Origin: Psychrosphaera sp. B3R10
Lineage (GTDB): Bacteria; Pseudomonadota; Gammaproteobacteria; Enterobacterales; Alteromonadaceae
Assembly: GCF_018861025.1 (NCBI RefSeq)
Contig: NZ_JAHKQH010000009.1
Coordinates: forward strand, 179,861 to 243,860
Direction of reading: 5' to 3'
DNA length: 64,000 nucleotides
Shown piece after piece: positions 63,881-64,000 of the stretch; positions within the stretch are counted from its first letter, which is position 1, and each line of letters opens with the position of its first letter. The notes under the pieces are model-generated. The model was given only the letters and a program-made list of their open reading frames with translations. It did no database searches and had not been told where the DNA came from. The position numbers were made by a program, and so were the translations under genes.

Positions 63881-64000
63881 TTACGCAATGATTGACGCTA
63901 CAACACCAGCACCAACAGTACGTCCGCCTTCACGGATTGCGAAACGTAGACCTTCGTCCATCGCGATTGGTGCGATTAACTCAACAACCATCTTGATGTT
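63881..64000 (-). CDS. tuf: Elongation factor Tu, C-terminal end only
   Basis: The last 39 codons of EF-Tu, read from the right edge: [17 protein letters not shown], then [16 protein letters not shown] and the end ASIIA. This is the domain III C-terminus. The rest of the gene lies beyond the window. EF-Tu delivers aminoacyl-tRNA to the ribosome. Codon use here is strongly biased (GGT, CGT, AAC), as expected for a highly expressed gene. Confidence 0.96.
   Translation of the reverse strand, partial: NIKMVVELIAPIAMDEGLRFAIREGGRTVGAGVVASIIA

Overview
The window is a 64-kb piece of a low-to-medium GC gammaproteobacterial chromosome. It looks like a marine, polysaccharide-degrading member of the Alteromonadales. 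This rests on the families and gene neighbourhoods seen (YigI-RecQ, SelO, DeoR-GlmS, Xanthomonas/Alteromonas-type TonB receptors beside GH3 and GH9 enzymes, many signalling proteins), not on a database match. No tRNA, rRNA, CRISPR array, prophage or complete insertion sequence was seen.

Layout. Positions 1-19.9 kb are mostly core genes: rsmJ (cut at the left edge), a Prx5-like peroxiredoxin, an S9 peptidase, yigI, recQ, a small cytochrome c, selO, a TudS/DUF523 protein, glmU, an exported protein with three ~120-residue repeats, a chemotaxis receptor, a DeoR-type regulator plus glmS, and an OmpR-type two-component system divergent from two small membrane proteins. Positions 20-23.9 kb form a decayed or mobile-looking patch: a methyltransferase pseudogene with two lesions, an accessory tryptophanyl-tRNA synthetase with an elaborate leader, a serine beta-lactamase-like protein and an alpha/beta-hydrolase fragment. 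Positions 23.9-30.7 kb carry a large orphan lipoprotein, a NERD/zinc-ribbon protein with a translationally coupled 23-residue ORF, and a large HD-GYP sensor. Positions 30.8-41.3 kb hold one eight-gene minus-strand operon: TonB receptor, TVP38-flavoprotein fusion, DUF547, YnjB, YnjC, YnjD, CDP-alcohol phosphotransferase and fatty acid hydroxylase family protein. It recalls the poorly understood ydjXYZ-ynjABCDEF region of E. coli. Positions 43.4-56 kb are a glycan-utilisation locus: sugar MFS transporter, GH3, TonB receptor, flavin-dependent halogenase, membrane AraC regulator and GH9 cellulase. Positions 56.0-57.5 kb are a gene-free repeat island. The right end has an M48 protease, a giant Reg_prop histidine kinase, a diguanylate cyclase and the 3' end of tuf.

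Best candidates for something undescribed. (1) The leader of the accessory trpS at 20.85-21.0 kb encodes a 17-residue peptide with two adjacent Trp codons. Three competing stems follow, and the last one hides the trpS ribosome binding site. It reads as a translational version of trp attenuation controlling a TrpRS that may be resistant to an inhibitor. (2) The eight-gene TonB/ABC/TVP38-reductase operon looks like a complete uptake-and-processing system for an unknown substrate. (3) The glycan locus has matched 12-bp palindromes upstream of both divergent transcription units and encodes an intact halogenase. (4) Two foldback repeats at 56.3 and 57.1 kb keep the same secondary structure with different stem sequences.

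How parts fit. Outer-membrane TonB receptors would import oligosaccharides, periplasmic or lipid-anchored GH9 and GH3 enzymes would cut them, and the MFS symporter would take up the sugar. GlmU and GlmS feed UDP-GlcNAc, and the DeoR protein upstream of glmS has tandem candidate operators. All functional statements are by eye; no search was run.
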